Origin: Ophiosphaerella korrae
Taxonomy: Eukaryota; Ascomycota; Dothideomycetes; Pleosporales; Phaeosphaeriaceae
Length of the DNA: 64,000 nt
Assembly: GCA_028456385.1 (NCBI GenBank)
Contig: JALNQF010000218.1
Span: forward strand, 1 to 64,000
Reading direction: 5' to 3'
The position numbers were made by a program, and so were the translations under genes. Below, piece by piece: positions 44,840-55,879 of this stretch (positions are counted from its first letter, which is position 1; the number at the start of each line of letters is the position of its first letter). The notes below the pieces were generated by a model. That model searched no databases and was not told the DNA's origin. It worked only from the letters and a program-made list of their open reading frames with translations.

Positions 44840-45845
44840 ATGGCGCCCAAGAACTTGTGTGTTGGCGTGATAGGACCGGCGGGTTTTGGTGGCTCGTACC
44901 TCAGTGTCGAACTTCTTAATCGTGGTCACACAGTGATTGGGATCTCCAGAAACCCGGAAAAACTTGGAAAACATGAACGGTACATACCTCGGCCTATTGA
45001 TATCGACCAAGCCTCTATAGAAGAGCTAGCGAAGAGCTTCGAGGGAGTCAGTGTGCTGGTATCTGAATATGGTCCCCACACGACAGGCGCGATGGCCTTG
45101 TTGTACAGCACGTCTTTCAGTATACCATAATCTCAACAAGAATCAGCTAACATTAGTCGTAGTGCCTTTTCTGGAGACTACCCGGAAAATAATTCTTGCT
45201 TATAAGGCGTCCTCTGTCTCATATTTCCTGTTCGTCGGTGGTGCAGGCAGCCTCCACGTCCCTGGAACATCAATTTGCTGTGTCGACCATCCGGATTTCT
45301 TCCTCGCATACCGTCGGGCCATATCTACTTCGCTAGCGCATATTGCTTATATGGAAGAGCGACTGGGTATCATGGGTACATCACTGCGTCGATATCGCGA
45401 GGCACGCATCGCCAAACGTGAAGGACGGCATACAACGGCCGATACGGAAGTGATTGCTGATTATGAGAAAAGTATCAGAGGCAAGGATATGGCCTCTGAT
45501 TTTATTAAAGCGGGCAGGACTGCACTCATGTTCTTCGATGGTAATGAGTCGTTCCGTTGGAGCTTTGTGTCCCCATCTGCGTTGTATAGGCCTGGCAAAC
45601 GGACTGGGAAATATCAAATCAGTGTCGATGACATGGTTCTTGAAGGAGAACAACGAGAGGGTGAGAATATATTTGAAGAACGCCTGACAGGAATTAGTGT
45701 ATCAGATATGGCCATTGCAATTGTGGATGAAATTGAGCAACAGAAGTTAGTTGGGAAGCATTGGAGTGCGTGGGGCGACATCTCCGAGGATGTACCCGGG
45801 CCTTCGTACATGAGACTGAATTTTGTGAAAGGTGGAATTATGTAA
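44840..45845 (+). CDS. NAD(P)-binding (NmrA/atypical SDR-like) protein, 322 aa
   Basis: Exon 1 (44840-45119) and exon 2 (45157-45845) give 322 residues. The N-terminus has the Rossmann start CVGVIGPAGFGGSYLSVELLNRGH and SRNPEKLG, as in NAD(P)H-binding NmrA-like proteins. The second exon continues with VVPFLETTRKIILAYK and YFLFVGGAGSL, the expected strand-loop of atypical SDRs. The tail is helical and charged. The family includes quinone reductases, isomerases and redox sensors. No catalytic YxxxK is apparent, so a regulatory or reductase role is equally possible. The intron is only 37 nt (GTATAC..CATTAG, with a perfect CTAAC branch site), at the low limit for fungi, but it is the only join that keeps the frame. 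Confidence 0.78.
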
Positions 45846-46063
45846 TTCATAAATACACGTAGTTGTTCAGTAGGGCGTTGTTCACAAAATTTTGTTCTTG
45901 TTGATTCACCGCCCCTTGAAGAAGTTCTGGAATGCAGCGAGGATGTTGTCATAACCGGCACTCTCACCAAGCCTCAATATTCTTTCATTTCGCCCTATAT
46001 CGTGTGGATGCCCATTTCCAACATACTTGGCTGTGATGCCTTTGTTACTTGGGCCTGTAGGCA

Positions 46064-47774
46064 TTAAGTCAGGTTTTGCCAATTACACTGGGCAGCATGT
46101 TTCAAAAACTCACCATATACTCTAGCTCCCATCTGCCTACCTGAGACCGGTCGCCACGGGTCCTCTCCATTTACGAACTTGATAAAATCTTCTCCATATG
46201 CTCTAGCAAGACGCCTTTGCTCGTCGTTGAGATAACAGTTGTAATTTTGAAACAGATACGCTACGTCAAGAATGTGGCCTGCTTCACCCTTGAATCGACC
46301 CTCCCATGGGATGCCTTGAAAAATGTCAGTTAGCGATGCCGCTGTAATATCAAATCTAAGAATACCTTCATTGAAATGATACAAAAATAACTTTTTTGGC
46401 CATCCTTGAGCAAAGGCTCGTGAGGGCGCGTAGAAAGATATTTCAGATGCGAATCGAAGAATTGAGAGAATTGCTTCAGCATCCGATGTCCCAGTTGTGA
46501 TATCATAAGCAGATAAGAGCTCTTCTGCTACACTTGGTTGTGATTCAAGGGTAAGTTTAACTGAGGTGATGAACTTTGTAGCAATGTCTGGGCCTCGTGC
46601 ATCCAGACCCATATAAGCGAGGATGTTTGCATCAAGCTGTGAATCTCCAATCATCAATGATTCGCACCACTTTCGACCAGGCATAGGGAATTGGGAGCTG
46701 TCGTCTTGACGCGAAATGGTCATAAAGTCCGGGTGGCTAGGTACTGTCTCACCGTCGATTACTGGCAGCAGGGGAGTATTCACTGGTACTCTCTGCCACA
46801 AGTCATCTTGGGGAATGCTAAGAAGCGCCTCTATACGCTCCTTTGAAGACTTTCCAGACAGCTCGAGTGCTTCAATCAAGGCTTTGTACGATGCCTCCGC
46901 AACCTCCAAGGGCAGAGGTGCAAACAGTAGTACCGCACCACCTGTACTCAAACATCGCTTCATCAAGGGCTCCTTGGAGCAAAGCATCATGGTGACGGAT
47001 ACTGAAACTGTCAGTTTTTGCCTGACGAGGATTTTAATTATACTCACATCCACCTGCACTTTCACCCACTGTAGTAATTTCGTCAGGATCTCCCCCAAAA
47101 CCGCTTACATGCTGCTTGATCCAGTGCAAAGCTGTTCGCTGATCATGGAACCCATTATTGGCTTTGTAACCAGCATTGCGCAGCTCTTTAGAGGTCAAGA
47201 AACCAGTAAGACCGAGCCGATAACTATGGCCTTTCAGAATGTTTCGAAAAGACGAAAAATGGTGCTCACTTGATTGTAATACCAATAATTGGTTTTCCAA
47301 GTTCATAAGATAACTTGACAATTGCAGAAGGATCGTAATGAGGATACCATGAGGATCCAACCGCGAAACCGCCACCATGTATGAAGACATATACAGGCAT
47401 TTTAAAATTGCGGTCAAGTTCACCGCCTTTTCCAATCGGTACTGTGATATTCAAATTGAGCCCGTCAACGTCAGAATGTGTTGGTACATTGGGAACTGGT
47501 AAGGCATGTTGGATAAAACTAAACTCGCTGTCAATGGCACCAATGGGTGAGACAGGAGGCGGCCTAATAACTTTAGTAGATATCAAGCTCCAGTGGAGGC
47601 ACTGTACCCATATTTTGTCGCATTGGTAGGCCCTGGTCCATAACTGTTCACTATCTTGGCATCCGCAAGACGATTCTCCAGAGTTGCGAATTTCAGACCC
47701 AAAAATTGTGCTGTCCCATCTACAGCGTTACCATGAATTTCACCCAACTCTGCGTGCTTCAATGTAATCATCAC
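46064..47774 (-). CDS. Type-B carboxylesterase/lipase family protein, 526 aa
   Basis: Exons 47774-47608, 47563-47270, 47223-47048 and 47007-46064 sum to 1581 nt. The spliced product shows LGLKFATLENR near the N-terminus, MPVYVFIHGGGFAVGSS (oxyanion hole), NYRLGLTGFL, NGFHDQRTALHWIKQHVSGFGGDPDEIT and the nucleophile elbow GESAGG. GEAGHILDVAYLF near the C-terminus probably supplies the catalytic His. There is no signal peptide, so it is presumably intracellular, unlike secreted lipases of the family. In this cluster it could release an aromatic acid from an ester or open a lactone; both are inference. Intact frame. Confidence 0.9.
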
Positions 47775-48168
47775 GGTCGATGGTGTAGGTGAATTGAACG
47801 TGACGTCTTTACCAGCAAGTAGGTTTTGGAAGAGCTCAACAGAACAACATTTAGATGTTTCTTACTATTTCTCCAAGACCGTGTTTTAAATATCGTACTT
47901 CGGTTCTTAGCGCGAGATGATGGACTCAGACGGCTACTGTAAAGACTTATGCAGATGGCCGATAGCTCGCAAGACAAATATTGCCGGTAACAGGGACCTC
48001 GGGAGCGACTAGGTGTAACGTGGGCAGCATTTGGGGACGTTGCCCCGTACCCCGCGGCGCCCGCTCATGAGCGGCGGTGGGGCAACTCGTCAAACAAGGG
48101 TATCAATAACGACTAGAGATGTGGGGAAAAGGGAAGTATGCAAGGCGCCTAGACGATAACGGCGATGG
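47775..48168. promoter_or_regulatory. Bidirectional upstream region of esterase and lactonase-like genes
   Basis: A 394 bp gap between divergent ATGs. TGTGGGG (48120-48126) lies 43 bp before the right-hand ATG. A second GTGGGG is at 48077-48082, next to a GC-rich partial inverted repeat CCGCTCATGAGCGG (48061-48074). Confidence 0.5.
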
Positions 48169-49333
48169 ATGAAGAAACTTGACGTTGGAGGTGCCGTAAC
48201 TTTCCCAGGTCGCCTACATTTTCTTCCCAAACATCGTCACGAAATGGCAGTAGGAGTGTCGGAAGCTGGAAGTCTGCTACGGACTGAGGCTCATGTTACT
48301 GTGTCTCTACTAGATGGCGGAAGCTTCATCGGCGACCTGAGCAAAGTACATGCAGGTGCGGTTGGCAGGTATCGCATGTACAATTGGGCATTCCACATCT
48401 CCCATAATGGGAGGCACATTCTGTGGGATCTTGGTCTTGATGGGGTATAAACGTGCCCTCTCTCTGATCATACACAAATACGGTTGATTAAAAGCTTTCA
48501 GGACTGTTCAAATTACACGCCTTGGGTGAATAGATACATGCTCGGCGAGGCCAACCACGTTGGTCCCAAATGGACCCTGGTCCAACAACTCGCGGATAGA
48601 GGAATAAGAGCGGACCAAATCGACACAGTGTTATTCAGGTGCGTTTGTCCAAATGTGGTAGAATAAACCAACTCAGGCAGGTAGCCACGCACATTGGGAC
48701 CACTGCCGTCCGATTCGCGACATATTTCCTGAAGCGACGGCGAAGTTTGGTCCGGGCACGAGGGCGGCTTGCTCTCCAGGCCACATCAAAGACACCAACG
48801 CTCAATGGGACGGTCGGTATTTTGATCCCGACTGTGCGACAGAAAGGTGGGAGGAACTGGGCGGGCCATGGGAGAAATTTGGCCCCTTTGACGAAGCAAT
48901 GGACTATTTTGGGGATGGTAGTTTTTGGGTCATCCAAGCCCCAGGACATATGCCTGGGAATTGTCTGGCAGTTGCCAGATTAGAAGGAGGCTATTGGATC
49001 TGCCTCGGTAGCGACTGCTGCCACTCTAGGTTGGTGCTTCTATGCAACCATTGCTCAACTGTTGACAAAGGTAGAGAATTACTAGACGGGAAATGTGAAA
49101 TCGCCGAGTTTTCCATTCCCACCATTGGAAATATGTCACTCCATGCGGACCTTGAGGCGGCGAGGAAGAGCATTTCCAAGGTCCGCACCCTGGAAAAGGA
49201 TTATGGCGTACGGACTGTGTTAGCTCATGATGCATCGTGGATAGTCGACGGCACCGACAAGGTGCTTATGTCTTTATTGGATAGGCATATGACTATGTCG
49301 AGAGAGAAGATCATAAGTGGAGACATGCCTTGA
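48169..49333 (+). CDS. AHL-lactonase-like metallo-beta-lactamase-fold hydrolase, 338 aa
   Basis: Exons 48169-48444, 48502-48638, 48685-49029 and 49075-49333 sum to 1017 nt. After splicing, the metal motif reads VLFSHAHWDHCRPI (HxHxDH) at about residues 139-144. Later ligands are QAPGHMPGN (His), LGSDCCHSR (Asp) and TVLAHDASW (His), so the full dinuclear zinc set is present. The exon 3 acceptor must be GGTAG at 48684; the nearer GGCAG gives a stop. The sequence resembles AiiA/AttM-type N-acyl homoserine lactonases and fungal gamma-lactone/lactam hydrolases that act on plant or microbial lactones. In this cluster it may hydrolyse a pathway lactone, standing in for an enol-lactone hydrolase (inference). 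The start could also be the internal ATG at 48244. TGTGGGG lies 43 bp upstream. Confidence 0.88.
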
Positions 49334-49714
49334 ATGACAAATTTTGACATGTACTTACAAGGTTACCTCTACCTGATGAGAAACATGACGCACGTGCAAA
49401 GCAGAAGTGGAGCAAACTGATGATTGATTAACCAACGCTAAGCCCAAATGGGATGTAAACAGCTAGGGATGGCCACTTCCACCGTGATGCGGCGTGATGC
49501 TCGCAACTGATGCAGGTGCCAATCACCCAACGACGTCGCTAATCAGCTAACTAACTGCAACAGCATGCGTGTGGCACAGCGCGTGGTATAGCATGTAGTA
49601 TAGTATATAGTATAGTATGTAGTATAACACGCAGCACAGCACGCAGCAATCAGCACCGCGATATTCACCCTCCAGACCGCCGCCTCGCGCCTGAACACAA
49701 TTTGCCAATTCACC
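49334..49714. repeat. Degenerate short tandem repeat in the P450 5' region
   Basis: Between 49560 and 49650 a pentamer/decamer array runs: a CAGCA/CACGCAGCACAG form at both ends and a GTAGTATAGTATA form in the middle. The middle copies differ from the outer copies mainly by C-to-T changes (CAGCAC to TAGTAT). The remaining sequence has nothing recognised. Confidence 0.55.
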
Positions 49715-51425
49715 ATGGAGTCCACGGCTCTTCCATGGACAATCATCACAACTACAGGAGCTGTGCCTGGCCTGGCGTACCGCATCACCAGAATGATACA
49801 AGAGCGGCGCTTTTACCACAACATGCCAAAGTCACCGCATCATTGGTTCTGGGGCCATCTCAAGCTCATGGGAGAAATCATGGCTTCGCTTCCACACAAC
49901 GTCCACTACCACACTGCCATCACTACCATTGCCCATAGATACAACATACCCGGTGCCTTCTACCTGGATCCGTGGCCTATTGGGTGTGGTCACGTCCTGG
50001 TTGTCGATCCAGATGTTGCGCAGCACATGACCGTCACAAAAAATCACCCAAAGCATGAAGCTGAGAAGTGGTTTGTTGACCCTTTAATTGGCGCGAACAA
50101 TATTGTCACAGTTGACGGTCCTCGATGGAAGTATTTGCACAAAATGCTCTCTCCAGCATTTGCTATCCAGCACATCAGCCAAATGCACCCTGCCGTGAGT
50201 CCAGCGTCTACATACACGCCTGTGTCTTTACTGACTTGTTAGATTGCTGAAGAATTCATGGAGTTCCGATCTATCCTCCACAACAAAGCCAAGTCTAATG
50301 AGAAGTTCAGCCTTGAAGAGATTTCACTCCACACAACATTTGATGTCATTGGCAAGGCGACCTTTGGGCATTCGCTGAACGCCAAGTCTCAGGGTAGTGT
50401 TGTCTTACAGCATTGGGAGGCAATGTTGCGCGCTTTTGCAACCACCTGCGAGTCATACAATTTCATCAACAACTTTTTTGCCGCCCAGACTGTCAAAAAA
50501 TAAGTCAAAAAGCTAGATACAGTATTGACTGAGATAATTGAAGCAAGATTCGATGCCGTGGTCAGGGGCAAGACAGATCTAAGTGACAAGAAAGGCCTAT
50601 GTATCATGGATCTCCCCCTTCGTGATTACATGGAAGAGGTTCGACAATTAGATAAATAGGACCTCGAGCTTATGCTCCTTGAGACCGCCATCACGCAGGT
50701 AAAACCCCTGTTGATAGCCGGCACAGGGACGGCATCAGATATCATTTGCTATCTAATGAGGATGTAAGGCTTTACCCGTAGTATTTTGAATCACAGAACT
50801 AATATACTGGAAGGCTTTCTGTCCATCCGGGCAATGTCCGCAAATTGTGCGAGGAACATGATAGAGTCTTCACGAACGGTATTGATGCAACGTACAAAAT
50901 GCTGAAGAACAAACCATTCAAGCTAAACTAGCTTGAGTACACCCCAACGTGGTCAAGGAAACTCTTCGATTCTACCTAATAGGTAACACCGTCTGCATGG
51001 AGCATGCAGCCGGAAAGAGTGTTCTTTATCAGGGTCAACACTTCCCCACAAAAGGGAAAATGATTACGCCGGTACAAATGTCAGTGCACATGAATCTAGA
51101 AGTATTTCCAAGCCCGACGGTTTTCGATCCAGATCGCTACAAACGGGAAGACTTCCCGCGCCATGCATGGCGCCCATTTGAGAGAGGTCCGCGAGGATGC
51201 CTAGGTCAGTCATTGGCCATGCATGAGCTGAAGGTTGCATTACCTCTCACAATCCGAGATTTCGACTTCACTTGTGCGGACCTCAAACCAAATAAAGAAC
51301 CCCGAGTAGAATGAAAAAATTGGGACTTGACATTTGGCGATCGTGCATTCCAGCATTTTGTATTTGAGGCACGTCCCCGCGACGGTATGCCAATGACAGC
51401 AAAGGTATCTAATTGGATCTCATGA
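49715..51425 (+). pseudogene. Cytochrome P450 pseudogene with four in-frame stops
   Basis: From ATG 49715 a P450 is followed through to about 51425: N-terminal anchor-like LPWTIITTTGAVPGLAY, helix C WKYLHKMLSPAF, K-helix ETLR, the heme loop FERGPRGCLGQSLAMHE with its Cys, and a C-terminal FGDRAFQHFVFEARPRDGMPM. Stops break the frame at 50501-50503 (TAA), 50657-50659 (TAG), 50929-50931 (TAG) and 51312-51314 (TGA). The first three fit CAA/CAG to TAA/TAG changes and the last fits TGG to TGA, all C-to-T on one strand or the other. One frame change near 50940 may be an intron or an indel. The I-helix stretch (about 50720) is eroded. The substrate is unknown; it may once have served the adjoining cluster. 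RIP leakage from the repeat block is the likely cause. Confidence 0.85.
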
Positions 51426-52434
51426 GTGCTGTTGCGCCTCCTGGGAAAGGGGCATCTTGACCAGTGTGGCGTGCAACCCTAGTTGACACTCAGTTCCGCA
51501 CAATCCTTTAACTTCCTTTGTAATGAGTAATACTATCTATATATGCTTATTTTCAGCACCTAAAGAGGCTTATAGCACTGGGGAACTATCTGGCATGTTT
51601 TGAATAGGCTGAGCACTTGCGCCATGAGGTCTCAACACATAGCCCATACACCTGGTGGAAAATTAGCGTTAGTGACCACACCCTCGATGCATGGGGGAAG
51701 CTTCAGATCAGTTATAGGAAAGATTCATGGCTAGACCGGTGATACAGCGGTACTATCAAAGTCAGGAGAGCCTCACCTATCCATAGTGAGCAATGACCTC
51801 GATCTTTTATCAATCCCCCTCAAGCTGAATTATAGGAACTGTCCGGATGCTGGGGGAGCTGGAAAAAAAAAGGCTTTTAAACTTTTCTTAATGTACAGTA
51901 AAAGGAGAGAAAAAAAGACTAGCATGCAAAGAGAGGGTAAACAATGTCACATTCTTTACAGAAACGAAATCCGTTGTTTTGTTTAGACACTGATTGGAAG
52001 CTTCCTCTGCACGCAGCGTGCCACCATTTGAATCACAGAAGATATTCCAGAGGTTGTAAAACCATGGCTGTGCTTCAAGATATTACTCTTCCTCAGATTC
52101 TCCTATTACTACCTAAGATTATAAAAGCACCACTTCTCCCCGTAATTGTACCATCTGCGTCAGCGAAGAAACCAGGCTCTCCTATAACTCGAGCAACTAC
52201 CCCGGTCCTACTTCCCTCAATACTTCTAGTGCCGCCCGTTATTGACCAAAGTGCCCAAGCTCTCCCGCTCGAACAATTCAATACCCCCAAGTTTGCTCGC
52301 CCTCTATCGTGTCTGGAGGCGCTATTGGGTGTCAATGCATCGGTCACTACCATTCACGACAATCTCGAGCAATGAGAGAAAATGTTACCGGAGTTGCAAT
52401 TCCCCTAACGTCAACTAGTCACTGATCAGGATAC
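51426..52434. other. Degraded flank, no defined gene
   Basis: Open frames 51786-51986 and 52093-52375 occur. The second is Pro/Leu/Ser-rich and may represent an N-terminal region of the tyrosinase relic that follows, but no signal peptide or join can be defended. Base composition begins to shift to A+T. Confidence 0.35.
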
Positions 52435-53215
52435 AATTGAAGAACTGGAAGATTTCGAGAAGAGACAAAGCGTCTGCAGCAATCCCAGGAACCGTACAGA
52501 ATGGGATCAAATGCAAAATAGCGACAAGCAGGCCTTCGTCGAAGGCATTAAATGCTTATTAAACCGCCAGCCATCAGGTCAATTCAGACAAGCCTAGAAC
52601 CGGTATGAAGACTTTGTTGCCCTACACCAGACCATTACCTCTGATGTCCATGGCAATACCAAATTTCTACTATTACATTAGTACTACTTATGGACTTTTG
52701 AGGATGTCCTTCGTCGCGAATGTGGATACACTCGTGACATGCCTTGGTTTGATGAGTCTCGTTAGGCTGGCAAGTTTGGACAGTCATCGATCTTCTCGAA
52801 CCAATGGCTTGGAGCCTTCAATCTTGGGGGTGCTTGCGTTACAAATAGATAGCTTCCTTACCTGGCAATGAATATTGGTCCCGGCGTAAGAAACGTGAGC
52901 CACTATCTTTCGCGAAATGGGGGTGAGAGTAAGACATCAAATACTAAAAGGACTCTTACTGACGCCTGTAACTCTCGTTCAGCTTATGCCGGTATGGCAT
53001 CTTGCGCTGAAGGAGCGTCTCACGCGTAAGGACATAATGGGATCGGCGCTGTTATGCAAGATACCTATGCCGCCCCAGCTGATCCAGTGTTCTAGCTGCA
53101 TCATGCCTACATCGACAGGAACTTTCGCGTTTGGCAGGATAGCAATCTGGAAGTGCGTACAACTACTATGCGTAGAACAGATAGAATTGATTGATCGCAC
53201 TCCGTCTATCATGTT
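52435..53215 (+). pseudogene. Tyrosinase (copper monooxygenase) pseudogene with seven in-frame stops
   Basis: One continuous frame with no indel can be read as the tyrosinase central domain. It starts around RTEWDQMQNSDKQAFVEGIK and LNRQPSGQF, and passes the CuA region (FVALHQT, DVHGN, then LH-stop-YYLWTFEDVLR). It then runs through CGYTRDMPWFDESR, MNIGPGVRNV and the CuB region (GHNGIGAVMQD, DPVF-stop-LHHAYIDRNFRVWQ). The copper-binding His residues remain. In-frame stops are at 52595, 52679, 52763, 52850, 53027, 53093 and 53192; those before GHNGIG and LHHA stand where family members have Trp (TGG). Tyrosinases hydroxylate phenols and oxidise catechols to quinones. Loss by point mutation only, next to a RIP block, points to RIP leakage. 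Confidence 0.82.
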
Positions 53216-53489
53216 TCTTGGGCTCTAGTTGATATCCCTTCTCAGGTTTCTTTGTTCTGTAATTGTCAAATTTACCGGCAGTATCTTGGCCATTCGATAA
53301 TTGATGTGATGGACTTGATCGATAGATCTGGAGGATTGAAGTGATTGATTAATTCTTCTGTCTCCTCTCTCTGCTCTGTTCTTTTATACTCATTTCTACC
53401 CAGTTCACTGAGGTCTCTCGGCGCGGATAGTAGAGATCCGTTATCTTTGTTGTTGTAGTTCTACTAGTATCCCGGCCCCTTGCAGTTCG
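53216..53489. other. Transition sequence to the AT-rich block
   Basis: About 270 bp of near-normal composition, T-rich, with no gene. The change to RIP-saturated sequence at about 53490 is abrupt. Confidence 0.5.
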
Positions 53490-53699
53490 ACTTATAACAT
53501 TATAAGCTACTATAGCTTTAATAGCTATTATTTATATAATAGCGCGCACCTATTTATAAGGTAGTAGCTTATCTAACTATATAATAAGCGAGGTTATAAT
53601 AGCGCTAAACTAAACCTAGTATAATAGCTACTTTTAAGTATAAAAAAAATCTTACCCTAACTTATAAAAGAGTTACTCTTATATCTCTTTCTTTATCCT

Positions 53700-54066
53700 A
53701 ATATTAGTTAGTTAATAAATTACTAATATTTAATTATATTATATATTAATTAATACTTTGTACTTACTTAATTAGCTATTAATATACTATTTACTTTTTT
53801 ATTTTTAAATATTAAAACTACTTTATTTAAGTTAAATTATATAAAGTTTATTTTATATAATAGTAAATTTTTATAAATATTTTACTTTATTTTTATTTTT
53901 TATAACTTAAAATTATACTAGTAACTAATTAATTTATACTAAAGTTACTATAAAATAACTTAATAAGAGCTAACTTTTAATTAAACTTTAGCTTACTAGA
54001 AAAAACTATCTTACTAAGAATTAGATTTTACTTTAGCTATAGTATACTAAGTAACTTTTTAAGTTT
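53700..54066 (+). repeat. Direct repeat copy 1 within the AT-rich block
   Basis: About 365 bp matching 54781-55141 over its whole length despite heavy decay. Shared anchors include GTACTTACTTAA..TTTACTTTTTTA, a TATAAATATTTTACTT stretch, CTAAAGTTACTATAAAATA and TTAGATTTTACTTTAG. Confidence 0.75.
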
Positions 54067-54780
54067 ACTTTTTATATAATTAGTAGTAAATTTATTTTTA
54101 AATTTACTATTTATTAGTTTTAGTTAAAGTTTATAGTATAATTTTACTAGTTTTAGTACTAATAGTTTTAATTATAAAGTAACTAAAAAATATACTAAGT
54201 ATATTATAAAAGCTAAAATAATTTTTTTTTATATATACTTAAGTATAAATTTACTATACTAAGTAGTTTTTTACTTAAGTATTAATACTAAAAATTTTAG
54301 TTTTATTTTTATTTTTATAAGTTTAAGTAAAAACTTATTATACTAAGTAGTTTTTACTTTAGTACTAGTACTTTAAATACTATATTTATTTTTTATATAA
54401 ATTTAAATTTAAATTTACTAAGTAAAAGTTTAAGTTATAGTATTACTTCTTAATATATAATAAGTAAATTTCTACTATTTTATAGTAGAAAATTATTATT
54501 AAACTTTATATAAATATTAATACTTTTAACTTTTACTACTTTTTTTACTATATATAAAATAATTTTTTTTATACTAGTACTAATAAAGCTTAATAATATA
54601 AAAATATAATATTTTTTTTTTAAAAAAAATAAACTACTTATAACTACTTTTCTAAAATAAAGTTTATAATATATACTTTAAATTTAAGTTTTTAGTTAAG
54701 TAAACTTAAAAATCTAAATTACTTTTAGTTAAAAAATCTATATAAAAAGTTATTTTTTATTTTTTTTATTTTTATACTAA

Positions 54781-55141
54781 TATTAGTAAGTTTATAACTT
54801 ATTAATATTAAATAAACTTTTTACTATTAGTTAGTACTTAGTACTTACTTAAATAGCTTTATTTACTATTTACTTTTTTAGTTAATTATTAAAACTACTT
54901 TATTAATTTATTTTATATAAATTTTACTTTATATAATAGTATATTTTTATAAATATTTTACTTTTATAAGCTTTTTTATAACTTAAAGCTATACTAGTAA
55001 CTTTTTTACTTATACTAAAGTTACTATAAAATAGCTAATTATAACTAACTTTTAATTAAGCTTAGTAAGCTAAAAAGAACTATACTACTAAAAATTAGAT
55101 TTTACTTTAGTTATAGTATAATAAGTAGCTCTTTAAGTTTA
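54781..55141 (+). repeat. Direct repeat copy 2 within the AT-rich block
   Basis: The partner of 53700-54066, same orientation, offset about 1.08 kb. Similarity stops sharply on the right, at about 54066 in copy 1 and 55141 in copy 2. Two long terminal repeats of a short element, or a tandem duplication, would both explain it. Confidence 0.75.
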
Positions 55142-55879
55142 TTATATTATAATTCTATCTAAAATTTTTAGTACTTTTTTTTATTAGTACTAGAAGTAAA
55201 ATTCTAAAAAAGAATATATATATATATACTAAAAAAAAGTAGTTTAACTACTTTATAAGTTATAAAGCTTTAGTTTATATTTACTATATATACTAAAGTA
55301 AAAGTATACTTATACTAAGTATTAAACTTAAATAGTAGTATAAAAAAAAACTTTTAAACTTATATAAATTACTAGTACTTAATTTATAAAAACTAAGTAA
55401 TAAAGTACTTTAAACTTTACTAAAACTTTTACTAGCTAGTAATAAAAATTTAAACTTTTATAAACTAATAGTTAAATATATTAATATAGTATATAATTAC
55501 TATAACTTAGTTTATATAAAAACTTCTATTTCTTTAAAAGCTAACTTTTTTTTACTTATATAAACTATATTAGTAAAATAAAAATATACTATAAATAGTA
55601 AACTATAAATTTAGTAAAAAACTAAAAATATACTTTAAAATTACTATACTATAAAAAATCTATAAAATATATACTAAAACTAAGTTTTTAAAAAAATAAA
55701 CTTAAAAATATATTATACTAATTACTTTATTATAAAAAGTACTAAAGAACTTTTAATAATATTTTAAAACTTACTAATAAAAAAATAAAAGAAAATAAGT
55801 AAAAAACTTTAAATTTTTTATTTAGCTAAAACTACTTAGTAAACTAAATTTTTAACTTTATATAATTTTCTAATAAGTA

